Counted from the first letter of the stretch, positions 11,220 through 20,973 are shown. The stretch: DNA of 64,000 nucleotides from Deinococcus actinosclerus (GCF_001507665.1 NZ_CP013910.1:867501-931500); one strand, 5' to 3'. Numbers and translations are program-made. Notes: generated from the sequence alone by a model not told the origin.

Positions 11220-12098
11220 TCAGCGCAGGCTGAGGGCGAAGTCGTTCATGGCGCGCGCCGCCGCGTCGGCCTTCTCGAAGGTGGCGGCGTGCCCGGCGCC
11301 GGGGATCAGCACGAGTCGGCTGCCCGGGGTGTTCATCTGCATCTTCATGGCGACCTCGGGCGGGGTGAGGTTGTCCTCCGCGCCGAACAGGTACAGGGTG
11401 GGTACCCGGATGGTCGGCAGGATCGGGTTCGCGTCCGGGCGGTTGGCCAGGGCCGCCGCGCCGCCCACGGCGCCGTTCAGGCTGGCCTGCTTCACGAGGC
11501 TGCCCAGGTGCATGACCTGATTGGGCATCTTCATGCGGCTCTCGCCGGTCAGCATGCGCGGCATCAGGATGTCCACGAGGCTGGCGACGCCCTTCTCCTG
11601 GGCCTGCTGCCCGGTGCCCAGCCAGTTGGCCTTCTCGGCCACGCCGCTGGGATCGGCGGTCGTGTCGATGAAGATCAGGCCCTTGAAGCGCTCGGGGGCC
11701 ATCTTGTACATCTGGAACAGCGTCATGCCGCCCATGCTCATGCCGCCCGCCACGACCTGATTCAGTTTCAGGGCGTCCATGACCCCCAGCACGGTGCTGG
11801 CGTAGTTCTCGATGCTGGCGTCCGCGCTCGGGGCGCGGCTCATGCCGAAGCCGGGCAGGTCCACGGTGATCACGCGGAAGTTCCGGGCGAGCAGCGCGCG
11901 GTTGTTCTTGAACAGCTCGCCGCTCAGCGGGTACCCGTGGATGAGCAGCAGCGGCTGCCCGCTGCCGGTCGCCTTGTAGAACACGGTCGAGCCGTTCACG
12001 GTCACGGTGCCGCGGTCGGGCACGGTCTGCCCCTGGGCACCCCCGGCGAGAGCGGCGGTGGCCAGTAAGGCAGTCAGGGTGGTCAGGGTACGTTTCAT
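11220..12098 (-). CDS. Secreted alpha/beta hydrolase
   Basis: 292 residues with a signal peptide (cleavage near AQG, 23). The alpha/beta hydrolase triad is visible: nucleophile Ser in GMSMGG, Asp in FGAEDN and His in GAGHA; the oxyanion-hole motif is LLIHGYP. The layout resembles 3-oxoadipate enol-lactonases and haloperoxidase-like esterases, but substrate specificity cannot be read. It lies 73 bases upstream of the dehydrogenase/sodC pair and may form an operon of exported enzymes with it. Confidence 0.85.
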   Translation of the reverse strand: MKRTLTTLTALLATAALAGGAQGQTVPDRGTVTVNGSTVFYKATGSGQPLLLIHGYPLSGELFKNNRALLARNFRVITVDLPGFGMSRAPSADASIENYASTVLGVMDALKLNQVVAGGMSMGGMTLFQMYKMAPERFKGLIFIDTTADPSGVAEKANWLGTGQQAQEKGVASLVDILMPRMLTGESRMKMPNQVMHLGSLVKQASLNGAVGGAAALANRPDANPILPTIRVPTLYLFGAEDNLTPPEVAMKMQMNTPGSRLVLIPGAGHAATFEKADAAARAMNDFALSLR

Positions 12099-12306
12099 GG
12101 GGGAACCTCGTGGGACTGCGCGGCAGGGGAAAGTACCCCGGCGGCGCCAGGGGCGCGCCTGTCAGGAACCGGCCGGCTTCGGTCGAACGAGCCCACCATC
12201 CCAGACCCTGACCGCCCCCAAACGGGGGAAGCCCCACCTTGTGAAGCTCCCTTCAGGTTCGTCCCAAGGTCAGATCAGGAAGCCCCTCATGAGCCCGCGC
12301 CCCCCG

Positions 12307-13197
12307 TCACTCCACAAACAGCGGCCATGCCGAGGGACGGGTCGCCCCGACCTCCACCGCGCGGCGGTGCAGTTCCCGCACGGCCCGCTCGCCCTCCTCG
12401 CCCACGTCCAGGCTGAAGGGGTTCACGTACAGGTCGATATGCGCCTGCATCACCTCGTCCGACATCTCCAGCGCGTGCTCGCGGATGTACGCGCGGGCCG
12501 CGTCCGGGTGCGCGTACGCATACTCCAGGCTGGCCCGCACCGCCGCGTTCAGGCCGCGCTGCACGTCGTGCGGCAGGTCGCGGCGCACCAGGATCGCACC
12601 CAGCGGGAGCGGCAGCCCCGTTTCTCCCTCCCACCACGCGCCCAGGTCGAGCAGGCGGGTCAGGCCGTACTCGTGGAAGGTGAAGCGCGACTCGTGAATG
12701 ATCAGGCCCGCGTCGATGGGCTGTCCCCCGAACTCGCCGCGCTGCACGGCGGGCATCACCTCGTCGTAGCGCATCCGCACCACGTTCACCCCCGGGAACA
12801 CCAGCCGCAGCAGCAACTCCGCCGTGGTCAGCGCGCCCGGCGACGCCACCGTGCGCCCGTTCAGGTCCTGCACGTCCCCGCGCGTCACGACCAGCGGCCC
12901 CACGCCCCGCCCCAGCGCCCCGCCCGCGCGCAGCGCCACGTACCGGTCCATCACCTCGAAGTACGCGCGGTAACTGATCTTCGTCATCGGCAGCCGCCCC
13001 GCCACGGCCCACTCGTTCAGGGTCTGCACGTCCTCCAGTACCTCGCGCACCGGCAGCGGCCCCTGCACCAGCCCCGCATGCAGCGCGTGAAAGATGAACG
13101 TGTCGTTCGGGCAGAACGAGTACCCCAGGTCCAGCACCGCCGGCAACTCGGCGGAGGACTCGGGGGACGAAACAGGGGAGAGGGCGTCCATGCTCAT
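12307..13197 (-). CDS. mqnD: 1,4-dihydroxy-6-naphthoate synthase (menaquinone, futalosine pathway)
   Basis: 296 residues. The N-terminal motif GYSFCPNDTFIFHAL (about 25-40) is the MqnD signature. The rest is the periplasmic-binding-protein-like fold, with ASPGALTTAELLL and IHESRFTFHEYGL. MqnD converts cyclic de-hypoxanthinylfutalosine to 1,4-dihydroxy-6-naphthoate, so this organism makes menaquinone by the futalosine route. The ATG at 13197 is chosen because TACCCT lies 7 bases upstream; an ATG 6 bases downstream is the alternative. No other mqn gene is nearby, as is common for this scattered pathway. Confidence 0.93.
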   Translation of the reverse strand: MSMDALSPVSSPESSAELPAVLDLGYSFCPNDTFIFHALHAGLVQGPLPVREVLEDVQTLNEWAVAGRLPMTKISYRAYFEVMDRYVALRAGGALGRGVGPLVVTRGDVQDLNGRTVASPGALTTAELLLRLVFPGVNVVRMRYDEVMPAVQRGEFGGQPIDAGLIIHESRFTFHEYGLTRLLDLGAWWEGETGLPLPLGAILVRRDLPHDVQRGLNAAVRASLEYAYAHPDAARAYIREHALEMSDEVMQAHIDLYVNPFSLDVGEEGERAVRELHRRAVEVGATRPSAWPLFVE

Positions 13198-13204
13198 GCC
13201 GCCC

Positions 13205-13210
13205 AGGGTA
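13205..13210 (-). promoter_or_regulatory. -10 box of mqnD
   Basis: TACCCT 7 bases before the ATG at 13197; leaderless-type spacing. Confidence 0.6.
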
Positions 13211-13260
13211 CGCCCCACCCGCCCCGGCGCACCGCAACCCTCACCACCCCCGCCTCTCGG

Positions 13261-13389
13261 GCAGGTTCCCTCTGCTTCATGTACAGCCCGGAAGGACACC
13301 GGACTGTCTATTCCGCGTCCGGAACCTGCCCTGCTCCAACTCGCATCCGCTCGGAGTGAACGGTTGAGCGAACCGTTCAACCGGAGCCC
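13261..13389. repeat. Intergenic repeat, copy 1 (inverted relative to copy at 33469)
   Basis: About 129 bases whose reverse complement aligns end to end with 33469-33600. Shared blocks include CTCCGGTT, CCGAGCGGA, GGTTCCGG and GGTGTCCTTCCGGG. It lies between the divergent mqnD and DUF6174 genes. Size and placement resemble the small non-coding repeats described in Deinococcus radiodurans; membership of a named family is not established. Confidence 0.75.
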
Positions 13390-13417
13390 TTCTCAGCCGG
13401 CCGTCAGGTTCGGCCCG

Positions 13418-13423
13418 TACGCT
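13418..13423 (+). promoter_or_regulatory. -10 box of the DUF6174-like gene
   Basis: TACGCT 6 bases before the ATG at 13430; leaderless-type spacing. Confidence 0.6.
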
Positions 13424-13429
13424 GCCCAC

Positions 13430-13987
13430 ATGACCCCCACCCGCGTCCGTCTTCCCCTGCGTCCTCTCGTCACGGGCCTGCTGGCCGCCGCCCTGGGCAG
13501 CGCCGCGCTGGCCGGGGGCGGCACCGCGCCGCTGAACCCGGCTTCCCAGACCACCGCCCCCTTCGGCTGCCGCGCCGGGTATGTCCGCCCGGACTTCCGG
13601 GCCCTGACCGCCCAGCTGACCCAGGCCCGCGCCCTGTGGGCCAGCCGGCGCCCCGCGAACTACACCTACGACGTGAACCAGATCGCCGCGCCCGTCCTGT
13701 TCCCCGGCACCCGCGTCACGGTCAGCGGCGGCCGCGTGACCCGCACCGCCCTGGCCCCCGGGCAGGAAGGCACCGTGAACCCCGCCCTGTCCGCGCGCAC
13801 CATGGACGCCCGCTTCGACGAGATGGCCGCCACCCTGAAGGCCCAGGCGAAAGCCCCCTGCCCCATCGTCCGGCAGACCTTCGACTCCGCCTACGGCTAC
13901 CCCACCCGCTTCGCGTCCGGCCTTGGCGACGAGGGCATCATGGACGGCTTCGGCGAGTGGACCATCAGCAACTTCACGGTGAACTGA
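13430..13987 (+). CDS. Secreted DUF6174-like protein
   Basis: 185 residues with an N-terminal signal sequence (hydrophobic 12-30, AALA/GG cleavage area). The segment ALWASRRPANYTYDVNQI and the C-terminal YGYPTRFA..D....D.FGEWTISNF follow the DUF6174 pattern. Two cysteines in the mature part (CRAGY and CPIV) could form a disulphide. Function is unknown. The gene is monocistronic with a leaderless-type start, and a hairpin follows it. Confidence 0.8.
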   Translation: MTPTRVRLPLRPLVTGLLAAALGSAALAGGGTAPLNPASQTTAPFGCRAGYVRPDFRALTAQLTQARALWASRRPANYTYDVNQIAAPVLFPGTRVTVSGGRVTRTALAPGQEGTVNPALSARTMDARFDEMAATLKAQAKAPCPIVRQTFDSAYGYPTRFASGLGDEGIMDGFGEWTISNFTVN

Positions 13988-14015
13988 GGGGCCCCTCGGT
14001 CGGCTAACCCCTCAG
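13984..14015. terminator. Hairpin between convergent genes
   Basis: CTGAGGGG (13984-13991) pairs with CCCCTCAG (14008-14015) between the DUF6174-like gene and ribF. Confidence 0.6.
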
Positions 14016-14029
14016 TCGGCGCAGCACGT

Positions 14030-14926
14030 TTACCGGACGTCTTTCAGGGCGTCGCGGGCGGCCTGCGCGTCGCGGGCAATCTGGGCTTTGAGTTCGTCCA
14101 GGCCCGAGAATTTCTGCTCGCCGCGCAGGTGCGTGAAGAACTTGACCTGCAACTCCTGGCCGTACAGGTCGCCGCTGAAGTCGAACAGGTGCACCTCGAA
14201 GCGGCGGTCCTGACCGTTCACGGTGGGGCGGAAGCCCACGTTCGCCATGCCGTGCCATCGCCCGTGATCCCCGACCGCCACGACCGCGAACACGCCCAGC
14301 GGCAGGGCCTTGCCGTCCGGCACGCGGATGTTCGCGGTGGGCCAGCCGATCGTGCGCCCCAGCTGGTCGCCCTGCACGACGACGCCCTGCGCGTCGTAGT
14401 GGCGGCCCAGCAGGCGGCGCGCGCCGTCCACGTCGCCGCTCTTGAGGTACTCGCGCACGCGGGTGCTCTTGATGTCCTCGCCGCTCAGGCCGTGAATGGG
14501 CACCACGACCACCTCCGGCGCGACCTCGCGCAGGTCCGCGGCTCTCCCGGCGCGCCCCCGCCCGAAGTGGAAGTCCTCCCCGACGACGATCGCGCGCGGG
14601 CGCAGCAGGCGCAGGTCATCCAGGAACGCCTCCTTCGGGCGGGACGCGAACTCCGGCGTGAAGGCCGCCGCGATGGTCTCGTCCACGCCGTAGCGGGCCA
14701 GCAGGTCCAGCTTCTCCGGGAGGGTGGACAGGAACTCCACGCCCTGCGTCAGGACCCGCGTGGGCGGATCGAAGGTGTACACCACGCTGGGCACCCGGTG
14801 CTCGCGCGCCTTGGCCTTCAGCTGCGCGATGAGCGCCTGATGCCCCAGGTGCACCCCGTCAAACGACCCGACCGCGACCACCGTGGCGGTGTCCGGGCGC
14901 TGGCCGGGCGACACGTACGTCTTCAC
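14030..14926 (-). CDS. ribF: Bifunctional riboflavin kinase / FAD synthetase
   Basis: 298 residues. The N-terminal half is the nucleotidyltransferase (FMN adenylyltransferase) with GSFDGVHLGHQ near 20-30 and the late STRVREYLKSG motif. The C-terminal half is the flavokinase with GRTIGWPTAN and FRPTVNG..RRFEVHLFDF. It makes FMN and FAD in the cytoplasm. The start is the GTG at 14926, which overlaps the stop of the upstream NUDIX gene by 4 bases (GTGA). The two are therefore translationally coupled. Confidence 0.95.
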   Translation of the reverse strand: MKTYVSPGQRPDTATVVAVGSFDGVHLGHQALIAQLKAKAREHRVPSVVYTFDPPTRVLTQGVEFLSTLPEKLDLLARYGVDETIAAAFTPEFASRPKEAFLDDLRLLRPRAIVVGEDFHFGRGRAGRAADLREVAPEVVVVPIHGLSGEDIKSTRVREYLKSGDVDGARRLLGRHYDAQGVVVQGDQLGRTIGWPTANIRVPDGKALPLGVFAVVAVGDHGRWHGMANVGFRPTVNGQDRRFEVHLFDFSGDLYGQELQVKFFTHLRGEQKFSGLDELKAQIARDAQAARDALKDVR

Positions 14927-15450
14927 GCGCTCCCCGGGCGGCCCGCGAGCAGGATCACGGCGTGCATGGCGGCCGCCACCGTGGACGCGCTGCCCACCAG
15001 CGACCCGTCCCGCAGCCCCGCCAGGACCTGTGCGGGCGGCAGCCACAGCACCTCGATCCCCTCCTCGTCCTCGTCATGCGGCAGCTTGCTCTCGCGCAGG
15101 TTCGTCGCCTCGAACACATGCAGGAACTCGTCGCAGAAACCCGGACTGGAATAGAAGCGCGTGATCAGCGTCACGTCGCCGTCCAGGCCCGCCTCCTCCT
15201 GCAACTCGCGCCGCGCGGCCTGCTCGGGCGTCTCGCCAGCGTCAATCAGCCCGGCCGGGGCCTCTACGGTGAACGCACCCACCGCGCGCCGCTCCTGGCG
15301 GACCAGCAGCATCTCCCCGGCTCCGTTCAGGGCCAGCACCGCCACCGCGTCCGCGTGCCGCACCACCTCCCACTTGCCGTCCAGGAGTTCCAGGCGCACG
15401 ATCCGCCCGTCATACACCACCCTCGTCTCACCCGTCGTCTCGCCGCTCAT
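14923..15450 (-). CDS. NUDIX hydrolase (ADP-ribose pyrophosphatase type)
   Basis: 175 residues. A complete Nudix box Gx5Ex7REUXEEXGU spans about 76-98 (GLIDAGETP...RELQEEAGL), and the surroundings (VEAPAG before, FYSSPGFCDEFLHVFEA after) match ADP-ribose/ADP-sugar pyrophosphatases. It hydrolyses nucleoside diphosphate-linked sugars in the cytoplasm. The ATG at 15450 lies 9 bases after a TACAGT box, and a weak CGGAAG also precedes it. Co-transcription with ribF could suggest a nucleotide or flavin housekeeping role. Extra NUDIX proteins are characteristic of deinococci. Confidence 0.92.
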   Translation of the reverse strand: MSGETTGETRVVYDGRIVRLELLDGKWEVVRHADAVAVLALNGAGEMLLVRQERRAVGAFTVEAPAGLIDAGETPEQAARRELQEEAGLDGDVTLITRFYSSPGFCDEFLHVFEATNLRESKLPHDEDEEGIEVLWLPPAQVLAGLRDGSLVGSASTVAAAMHAVILLAGRPGSA

Positions 15451-15459
15451 CTTCCGGCA

Positions 15460-15465
15460 ACTGTA
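15460..15465 (-). promoter_or_regulatory. -10 box of the NUDIX-ribF operon
   Basis: TACAGT 9 bases before the ATG at 15450. Confidence 0.5.
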
Positions 15466-15495
15466 ATGCACCCGCCCCCACACCCGGGGCGGTCA

Positions 15496-15501
15496 TAGAC
15501 T
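15496..15501 (+). promoter_or_regulatory. -10 box of dgt
   Basis: TAGACT 6 bases before the ATG at 15508; leaderless-type spacing. Confidence 0.6.
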
Positions 15502-15507
15502 GCGCCC

Positions 15508-16638
15508 ATGTTCACCCGCCCGGACCTGGAAGCGCGCGAGGCCGCCACGCTGGCCCCCTACGCCACCCTCAGCCGCGACCACGGCGGACGCGAACACGCA
15601 GAAGACGAAAGCGAGACCCGCACTGCCTTCCAGAAGGACCGCGACCGGGTGCTGCACACCACCGCCTTCCGCCGCCTGGAAGCCAAGACGCAGGTGTTCC
15701 TCTCGGCCGCCGGGGACCACTACCGCACCCGCCTGACCCACACCCTGGAGGTCCAGCAGGTCGCCCGCAGCGTCGCCCTGAGCCTCGGCCTGAACGAGAC
15801 GCTCTCCGAGACCATCGCCCTGGCCCACGACCTCGGCCACCCCCCGTTCGGGCACGCCGGGGAACGCGTCCTGAACCAGCTGCTGGCCGATGAGGGCGGC
15901 TTCAACCACAACCTCCAGGCGCGGCGCATCGTCACGCTGCTCGAACACCCCAAGAGCGAGTACCCGGGCCTGAACCTCACGCACGACACCCTGGACGGCC
16001 TGAACAAACACCACCGCGCGGGCCTGGGCCAACCCAGCCTGGAAGCGCAGCTCGTGGACGCCGCCGACGCCCTGGCGTACACCGCGCACGACCTCGACGA
16101 CGGCCTGCGCAGCGGCCTGATCACCCCCGCACAGCTGACCGGGCTGCCCCTGTGGGCCGAACTCACCCGCCGCGCCGGCGTGCACGGCCACGACCTGAGC
16201 GAACAGGGCCGCCGCACCCTGCACCGCCAGCTGCTCGGGTGGCTGATCAAGGACCTCACGCACGCCAGCCACGCCAGCATCAAGGAGAGCGGCGTCACCA
16301 CCCCCGCCGAGGTCCGCGCGCAGCCCACCCGCCTCATCACGTACAGCCCCGACATGCGCGCCCTGCTGCGCGATGCGGGCACCTTCCTGCGCGAGCACCT
16401 CTACCGCCACTGGCGGGTCGAGATGCAGGTGGAACAGGCCACCCAGGTCCTCCAGAGCCTGTACCACGCCCTGATGAACCGCCCCAGCATGCTCCCGCCC
16501 ACCTACCGCGCCCTGGCCGCCAGCGAAGGCCAGCCGCGCGCCACCTGCGACTACCTCAGCGGCATGACCGACCGCTACGCACTGGACACGCACGCCACCA
16601 TCACCCCCGGCGGCCCCGCCACCCTCTGGCCCCGCTGA
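15508..16638 (+). CDS. dgt: dGTP triphosphohydrolase-like HD protein
   Basis: 376 residues. The HD-domain metal site is intact: His78 in RLTHTLEV, His107-Asp108 in AHDLGHPPFGHAGE, and a later Asp in VDAADALAYTAHDLDDG. The N-terminal TAFQKDRDRVLHTTAFRRLEAKTQV is the dGTPase signature. The enzyme cleaves dNTPs to nucleosides and tripolyphosphate and helps balance dNTP pools, relevant to DNA repair in this group. It is transcribed divergently from NUDIX-ribF with its own leaderless-type promoter. Confidence 0.93.
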   Translation: MFTRPDLEAREAATLAPYATLSRDHGGREHAEDESETRTAFQKDRDRVLHTTAFRRLEAKTQVFLSAAGDHYRTRLTHTLEVQQVARSVALSLGLNETLSETIALAHDLGHPPFGHAGERVLNQLLADEGGFNHNLQARRIVTLLEHPKSEYPGLNLTHDTLDGLNKHHRAGLGQPSLEAQLVDAADALAYTAHDLDDGLRSGLITPAQLTGLPLWAELTRRAGVHGHDLSEQGRRTLHRQLLGWLIKDLTHASHASIKESGVTTPAEVRAQPTRLITYSPDMRALLRDAGTFLREHLYRHWRVEMQVEQATQVLQSLYHALMNRPSMLPPTYRALAASEGQPRATCDYLSGMTDRYALDTHATITPGGPATLWPR

Positions 16639-16659
16639 GGCACCCGGCGGCAACAGGTG

Positions 16660-16688
16660 TTGACAGGGTGAAGACCCCCTGATACATT
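16660..16688 (+). promoter_or_regulatory. Promoter of tRNA-Ile
   Basis: TTGACA (16660-16665), a 17-base spacer and TACATT (16683-16688): a near-consensus sigma-70 promoter about 45 bases before the tRNA. Confidence 0.85.
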
Positions 16689-16732
16689 TATGCCCGCCTG
16701 CCCGAGAGGACAGCGCAAACAACAACAGGTGC

Positions 16733-16809
<77 letters not shown>

Positions 16810-16816
16810 AGAACAG

Positions 16817-16843
16817 AAACCCCGTCACTGACGGGGTTCTTTC
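16817..16843 (+). terminator. Terminator of tRNA-Ile
   Basis: AACCCCGTC, 3-base loop, GACGGGGTT, then CTTTCGTT. Confidence 0.85.
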
Positions 16844-16861
16844 GTTCAGTCCATCGCAGGT

Positions 16862-17728
16862 CTAGGTGGTCGCCCCGCCTGTGCCCACGCTCTCGCCCAG
16901 CACGGTGCGGATCACGTCGCTGATCGTCACGACGCCCAGCAGGTCCCCATCCTCCGTGATGACCGGCAGGCCGTGCACGTCCAGGTTCAGCATGCGGGTC
17001 AGCGCGTCACGCATGGGGACGCTCTCGGTGACGTACCCGGTGGGGGGGCGCATCAGGTCCGCGGCGGTCAGGCCGTTCAGAAAGAACTGGTCGGCCAGGA
17101 CGGTGGGTCCGTGGGTCGCCCCAGCGCGGTCCACGGCGGCCGTGAGGTCCTTCTCGTGCAGCACGCCGCGCAGCTGGGTGCCCTGCACGACAGGCAGGAC
17201 GTGCAGGCGCGTGATCTTCAGCGTGGCGGCGGCCTCGCTGGCGGGCGTGCCGGGCGTGACGGTCACGACGCCCCTGGTCATGTGCTGATCCACCGCGCCC
17301 CAGTGCAGCCGCGCGGCGCGGCCCTCGGCCCGCAGGACGTCCGTCAGGGTCAGCATGCCGCGCAGCTCGCCGTCCTCGTCCACGACGGGCAGGCCCCCCA
17401 CGCGCCGGTCCAGCATCAGCCGCAGCGCCGCCGTCAGGGGCGCGTCGGGCGTGACCGTCAGCACCGGGTGACGCATGATGTCCCGCGCCCGCACGCGCCC
17501 CACGCGGTCCGTGAACGCCCACGGGGTGAGGCCCTCGCTCAGGGTGGGCAGCGCGCGGCGCACCTCGCCGTCCGTCACGATCCCGACCACGCGGCCGTCC
17601 TGCACCACCGGCAGGCGCTTGACGCGCAGTTCCTGCATGGTGACCACGGCGTCCGTCAGGGTGCTGTGGGGGAAGAGGGTGACGGCGCGGGCGTGCATGG
17701 CGTCCTTCACGAGCAGGGGGGTGGTCAT
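16862..17728 (-). CDS. Four-CBS-domain protein
   Basis: 288 residues made almost wholly of four CBS repeats (two Bateman modules), near 6-66, 83-142, 147-205 and 220-280. Each ends with a G(x)(x)T-x-x-D-type loop such as GIVTDGEV, GMLTLTDVL, GVLHEKDL and GVVTISDVI. CBS pairs bind adenosine nucleotides and act as energy sensors or regulatory modules. No effector domain is attached, so the partner is unknown. AGGAGG lies 7 bases before the ATG. Confidence 0.9.
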   Translation of the reverse strand: MTTPLLVKDAMHARAVTLFPHSTLTDAVVTMQELRVKRLPVVQDGRVVGIVTDGEVRRALPTLSEGLTPWAFTDRVGRVRARDIMRHPVLTVTPDAPLTAALRLMLDRRVGGLPVVDEDGELRGMLTLTDVLRAEGRAARLHWGAVDQHMTRGVVTVTPGTPASEAAATLKITRLHVLPVVQGTQLRGVLHEKDLTAAVDRAGATHGPTVLADQFFLNGLTAADLMRPPTGYVTESVPMRDALTRMLNLDVHGLPVITEDGDLLGVVTISDVIRTVLGESVGTGGATT

Positions 17729-17775
17729 GGTGAAACCTCCTGCCCACAGGGTCGGCGCTGCCTGTTACGGGGGCA

Positions 17776-18465
17776 TTACGGACTAGGAGGGTCGGGGAAG
17801 ATGCGGTCCAGCCACGCGAACCGCTGTTCGAGAAGGGGAAGTTCGAGGTGCAGCACGTCTTCCTCTAAGCTCATTAGGTACCGGGTCAGCGAGAAGACGT
17901 GCACCTGCTTGAATGGCGATCCCTGCGGCAGTGGCACGGTGGTCCAACTGGTGTCCGTATCGTCGGGGTGAACGAGCCACCACAGGCACAGCAGCGGCTC
18001 GACCCGGTACCTTTTGCCGTCATAACCGGCGGGCCGCTGCATGGGCGTCAGGACTTTCTGCACGAGTGCTTCCTGAAACCTCGTGTTCTCCTGATCCCAG
18101 ATCCACCGGTGCCACTGTCGCTGGCCGATCTCGCGGAGCTGCTCGTGAGACGTGTCCGGCGCGAGATAGACGCCGCCGATGGCGTTACCACCCCACATCT
18201 TGATCTCGGTCTGGTACAGGGTGCCGTTGCCGTCGTCAATCCAGGCGTCGAGTCTGGGGCCTCTCTTCGCCCCGGTCGTGACCTTTGTGCTGATCAGAGC
18301 CGCATTCGAGTTTTTTTGGCGTAGGTAGTGAAGGATCAGTCCGACAGCCAGCGGTTCACCGATCAGCCCCGTCATTCCAGTGTGGTGCCCGTTGGCTGCC
18401 AGATCGCCGGAATTCATGAATTTCAGCAGTTCTAGCCGGTTCACGCTCATGGGGGTGGAGGACAT
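17776..18465 (-). CDS. Orphan PD-(D/E)xK-like putative nuclease
   Basis: 229 residues, not assignable to a named family. A possible PD-(D/E)xK nuclease core is visible: Asp73 in RLDAWIDD, then 13 residues to Glu87-x-Lys89 in YQTEIKMW, preceded by a helix with Glu37 (GEPLAVGL). The second half is rich in Trp and basic residues. Base composition is less GC-rich than its neighbours, suggesting transfer. The ATG at 18465 is chosen because TATGCT lies 6 bases upstream; a TTG at 18471 is in frame but adjoins that box. It has no methylase or toxin partner nearby. The nuclease role is inference. Confidence 0.6.
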   Translation of the reverse strand: MSSTPMSVNRLELLKFMNSGDLAANGHHTGMTGLIGEPLAVGLILHYLRQKNSNAALISTKVTTGAKRGPRLDAWIDDGNGTLYQTEIKMWGGNAIGGVYLAPDTSHEQLREIGQRQWHRWIWDQENTRFQEALVQKVLTPMQRPAGYDGKRYRVEPLLCLWWLVHPDDTDTSWTTVPLPQGSPFKQVHVFSLTRYLMSLEEDVLHLELPLLEQRFAWLDRIFPDPPSP

Positions 18466-18471
18466 ATCCAA

Positions 18472-18477
18472 AGCATA
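18472..18477 (-). promoter_or_regulatory. -10 box of the orphan nuclease-like gene
   Basis: TATGCT 6 bases before the ATG at 18465; leaderless-type spacing. Confidence 0.6.
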
Positions 18478-18503
18478 GGGACCGGGAGTGGATGCCCGGT
18501 CCC
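18478..18503 (-). terminator. Terminator after lipA
   Basis: GGGACCGGG and CCCGGTCCC with an 8-base loop, 20 bases past the lipA stop. Confidence 0.7.
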
Positions 18504-18523
18504 CATATGACGTGCGCCCTAAC

Positions 18524-19513
<990 letters not shown>

Positions 19514-19517
19514 GGGT

Positions 19518-20237
19518 TCAGCTCCCGGCTGCCGCGGGGGTGGGCAGCGTCCAGTCGTACTGGGCGAAGGTGGTGTGGAAGGCGCGCGTCAGGGCGTCTT
19601 TGGCTGTCTGCATGCTGGCCGCTCTGTTCAGGCCGCGCAGGTCGTACTCGCGCTGCACGCTGGTCATGTGCGTCTGCGTCAGGCCGCACGGGACGATCAG
19701 GTCGAAGTGCTGTAGGTTCGCGTTCACGTTCAGGGCGAGGCCGTGCAGGGCCACGTGCCGCTGTACCGCGACGCCGAACGACGCGATCTTCTGATCGTAC
19801 GTCAGGCCGTTCACGTCCCGCTCGGTGACGTACACGCCCGCGTAGCCGGGGTTGGGCCGGGCGTCCTCCAGGCCCAGGTCGTGCAGGGCCGTGATGGTCG
19901 CCTGTTCGAGCAGGCGCAGGAAGTCCGCGACCCGGCGGCCGACGGGGAAGATGGCGTACGCGACAAGCTGGCCGGGGCCGTGGTAGGTGACGTCCCCGCC
20001 GCGTTCGACCTCCAGCACCTCGATGCCCTGCGCCTTCAGGTAGTCGCGGGTGACGATGATGTTGGTGCCCTCGCGGGCCTTGCGGCCCAGCGTGAGGACG
20101 GGCGGGTGTTCCACGAGCAGGAGGGTGGGCGGGGCGTCCCCGGCGGCCACCTGTGCGTGCAGGGTTTTCTGGAGGTCCCAGGCGTCCCGGTACGGCGTCA
20201 CGCCGAGATCCCGGACGGCGAAGGGGGAGGCGGTCAT
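19518..20237 (-). CDS. lipB: Octanoyltransferase
   Basis: 239 residues. LipB landmarks are clear: [16 protein letters not shown], the catalytic Lys in [10 protein letters not shown] and the Cys in VPCGLT. It transfers octanoate from acyl carrier protein to lipoyl domains, the step before LipA. The start at 20237 is chosen because TACAAT lies 6 bases upstream; an in-frame GTG 21 bases earlier would be upstream of that box. Confidence 0.95.
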   Translation of the reverse strand: MTASPFAVRDLGVTPYRDAWDLQKTLHAQVAAGDAPPTLLLVEHPPVLTLGRKAREGTNIIVTRDYLKAQGIEVLEVERGGDVTYHGPGQLVAYAIFPVGRRVADFLRLLEQATITALHDLGLEDARPNPGYAGVYVTERDVNGLTYDQKIASFGVAVQRHVALHGLALNVNANLQHFDLIVPCGLTQTHMTSVQREYDLRGLNRAASMQTAKDALTRAFHTTFAQYDWTLPTPAAAGS

Positions 20238-20243
20238 GCGGCG

Positions 20244-20271
20244 ATTGTACGTCCGCACGGCGGCCTTTTAA
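20244..20271 (-). promoter_or_regulatory. Promoter of lipBA
   Basis: TTAAAA, a 16-base spacer and TACAAT (20244-20249), 6 bases before the lipB ATG. Confidence 0.6.
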
Positions 20272-20416
20272 CGTGCCCTGGGCGGGAGTCTGCCCGGTAT
20301 TGACCACGCGGCGTGGTGAATCCTGCGCCCCGCGCTGGTCGAGCCCGTCCGTACGGCCCGGACGCCAGGAGTGGGCGCTGCGCCATCTGGCTCAGGGCAG
20401 ACGCGGTGGGGCGCCC

Positions 20417-20422
20417 TAGGGT
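20417..20422 (+). promoter_or_regulatory. -10 box of the GNAT gene
   Basis: TAGGGT 5 bases before the ATG at 20428. Confidence 0.45.
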
Positions 20423-20427
20423 GAGGT

Positions 20428-20955
20428 ATGGACCTGGTGCCCCCCTCCGAGCAGTTCAAAGCGAGCTTCCTGGACGCCGTGCGCGAGGCGCAGGCCACCG
20501 GCAGCGGTCTGGGCGACACCCTCAGCTTCGACGTGGCCGACATGGAGCGTGACTTCCCGGCCTTCCTGGCTCACCTGCGCCGCTTCGAACCCGGTCACGC
20601 CCTCCCCGAGGGCTTCGTGCACTCCGAGCCCCTGTGGCTCGTGGACGGGGACACATACCTGGGCCGCGCCAGCATCCGCCACACCCTGAACGCCCGCCTG
20701 CGCGAATTCGGCGGTCACATCGGCTACGAGGTCCGCCCGGGCGCCCGCCGCCAGGGGCACGCCACCCGCATCCTCGCCGGATCGCTGCGCCGCGCCCGGC
20801 AGCTGGGCATCGAGTCGGCCCTCGTGACCTGCGACGCGGACAACACCGGCTCGCGCCGCACCATCGAGAAGAACGGCGGCGTGCTGGAAGGCCAGTTCGT
20901 GGTCCCGGACCACCCCAAGCCCATCCTGCGGTTCTGGGTGCCCACGCCCGCCTGA
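20428..20955 (+). CDS. GNAT-family N-acetyltransferase
   Basis: 175 residues. The acetyl-CoA loop is seen as YEVRPGARRQGHATRIL (about 98-114), followed by the late LVTCDADNTGSRRTIEKNGG motif typical of the predicted-acetyltransferase subgroup. The substrate is unknown. It is monocistronic, and a strong hairpin follows. Confidence 0.88.
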   Translation: MDLVPPSEQFKASFLDAVREAQATGSGLGDTLSFDVADMERDFPAFLAHLRRFEPGHALPEGFVHSEPLWLVDGDTYLGRASIRHTLNARLREFGGHIGYEVRPGARRQGHATRILAGSLRRARQLGIESALVTCDADNTGSRRTIEKNGGVLEGQFVVPDHPKPILRFWVPTPA

Positions 20956-20973
20956 CCCGGAACCCGTACGGCA

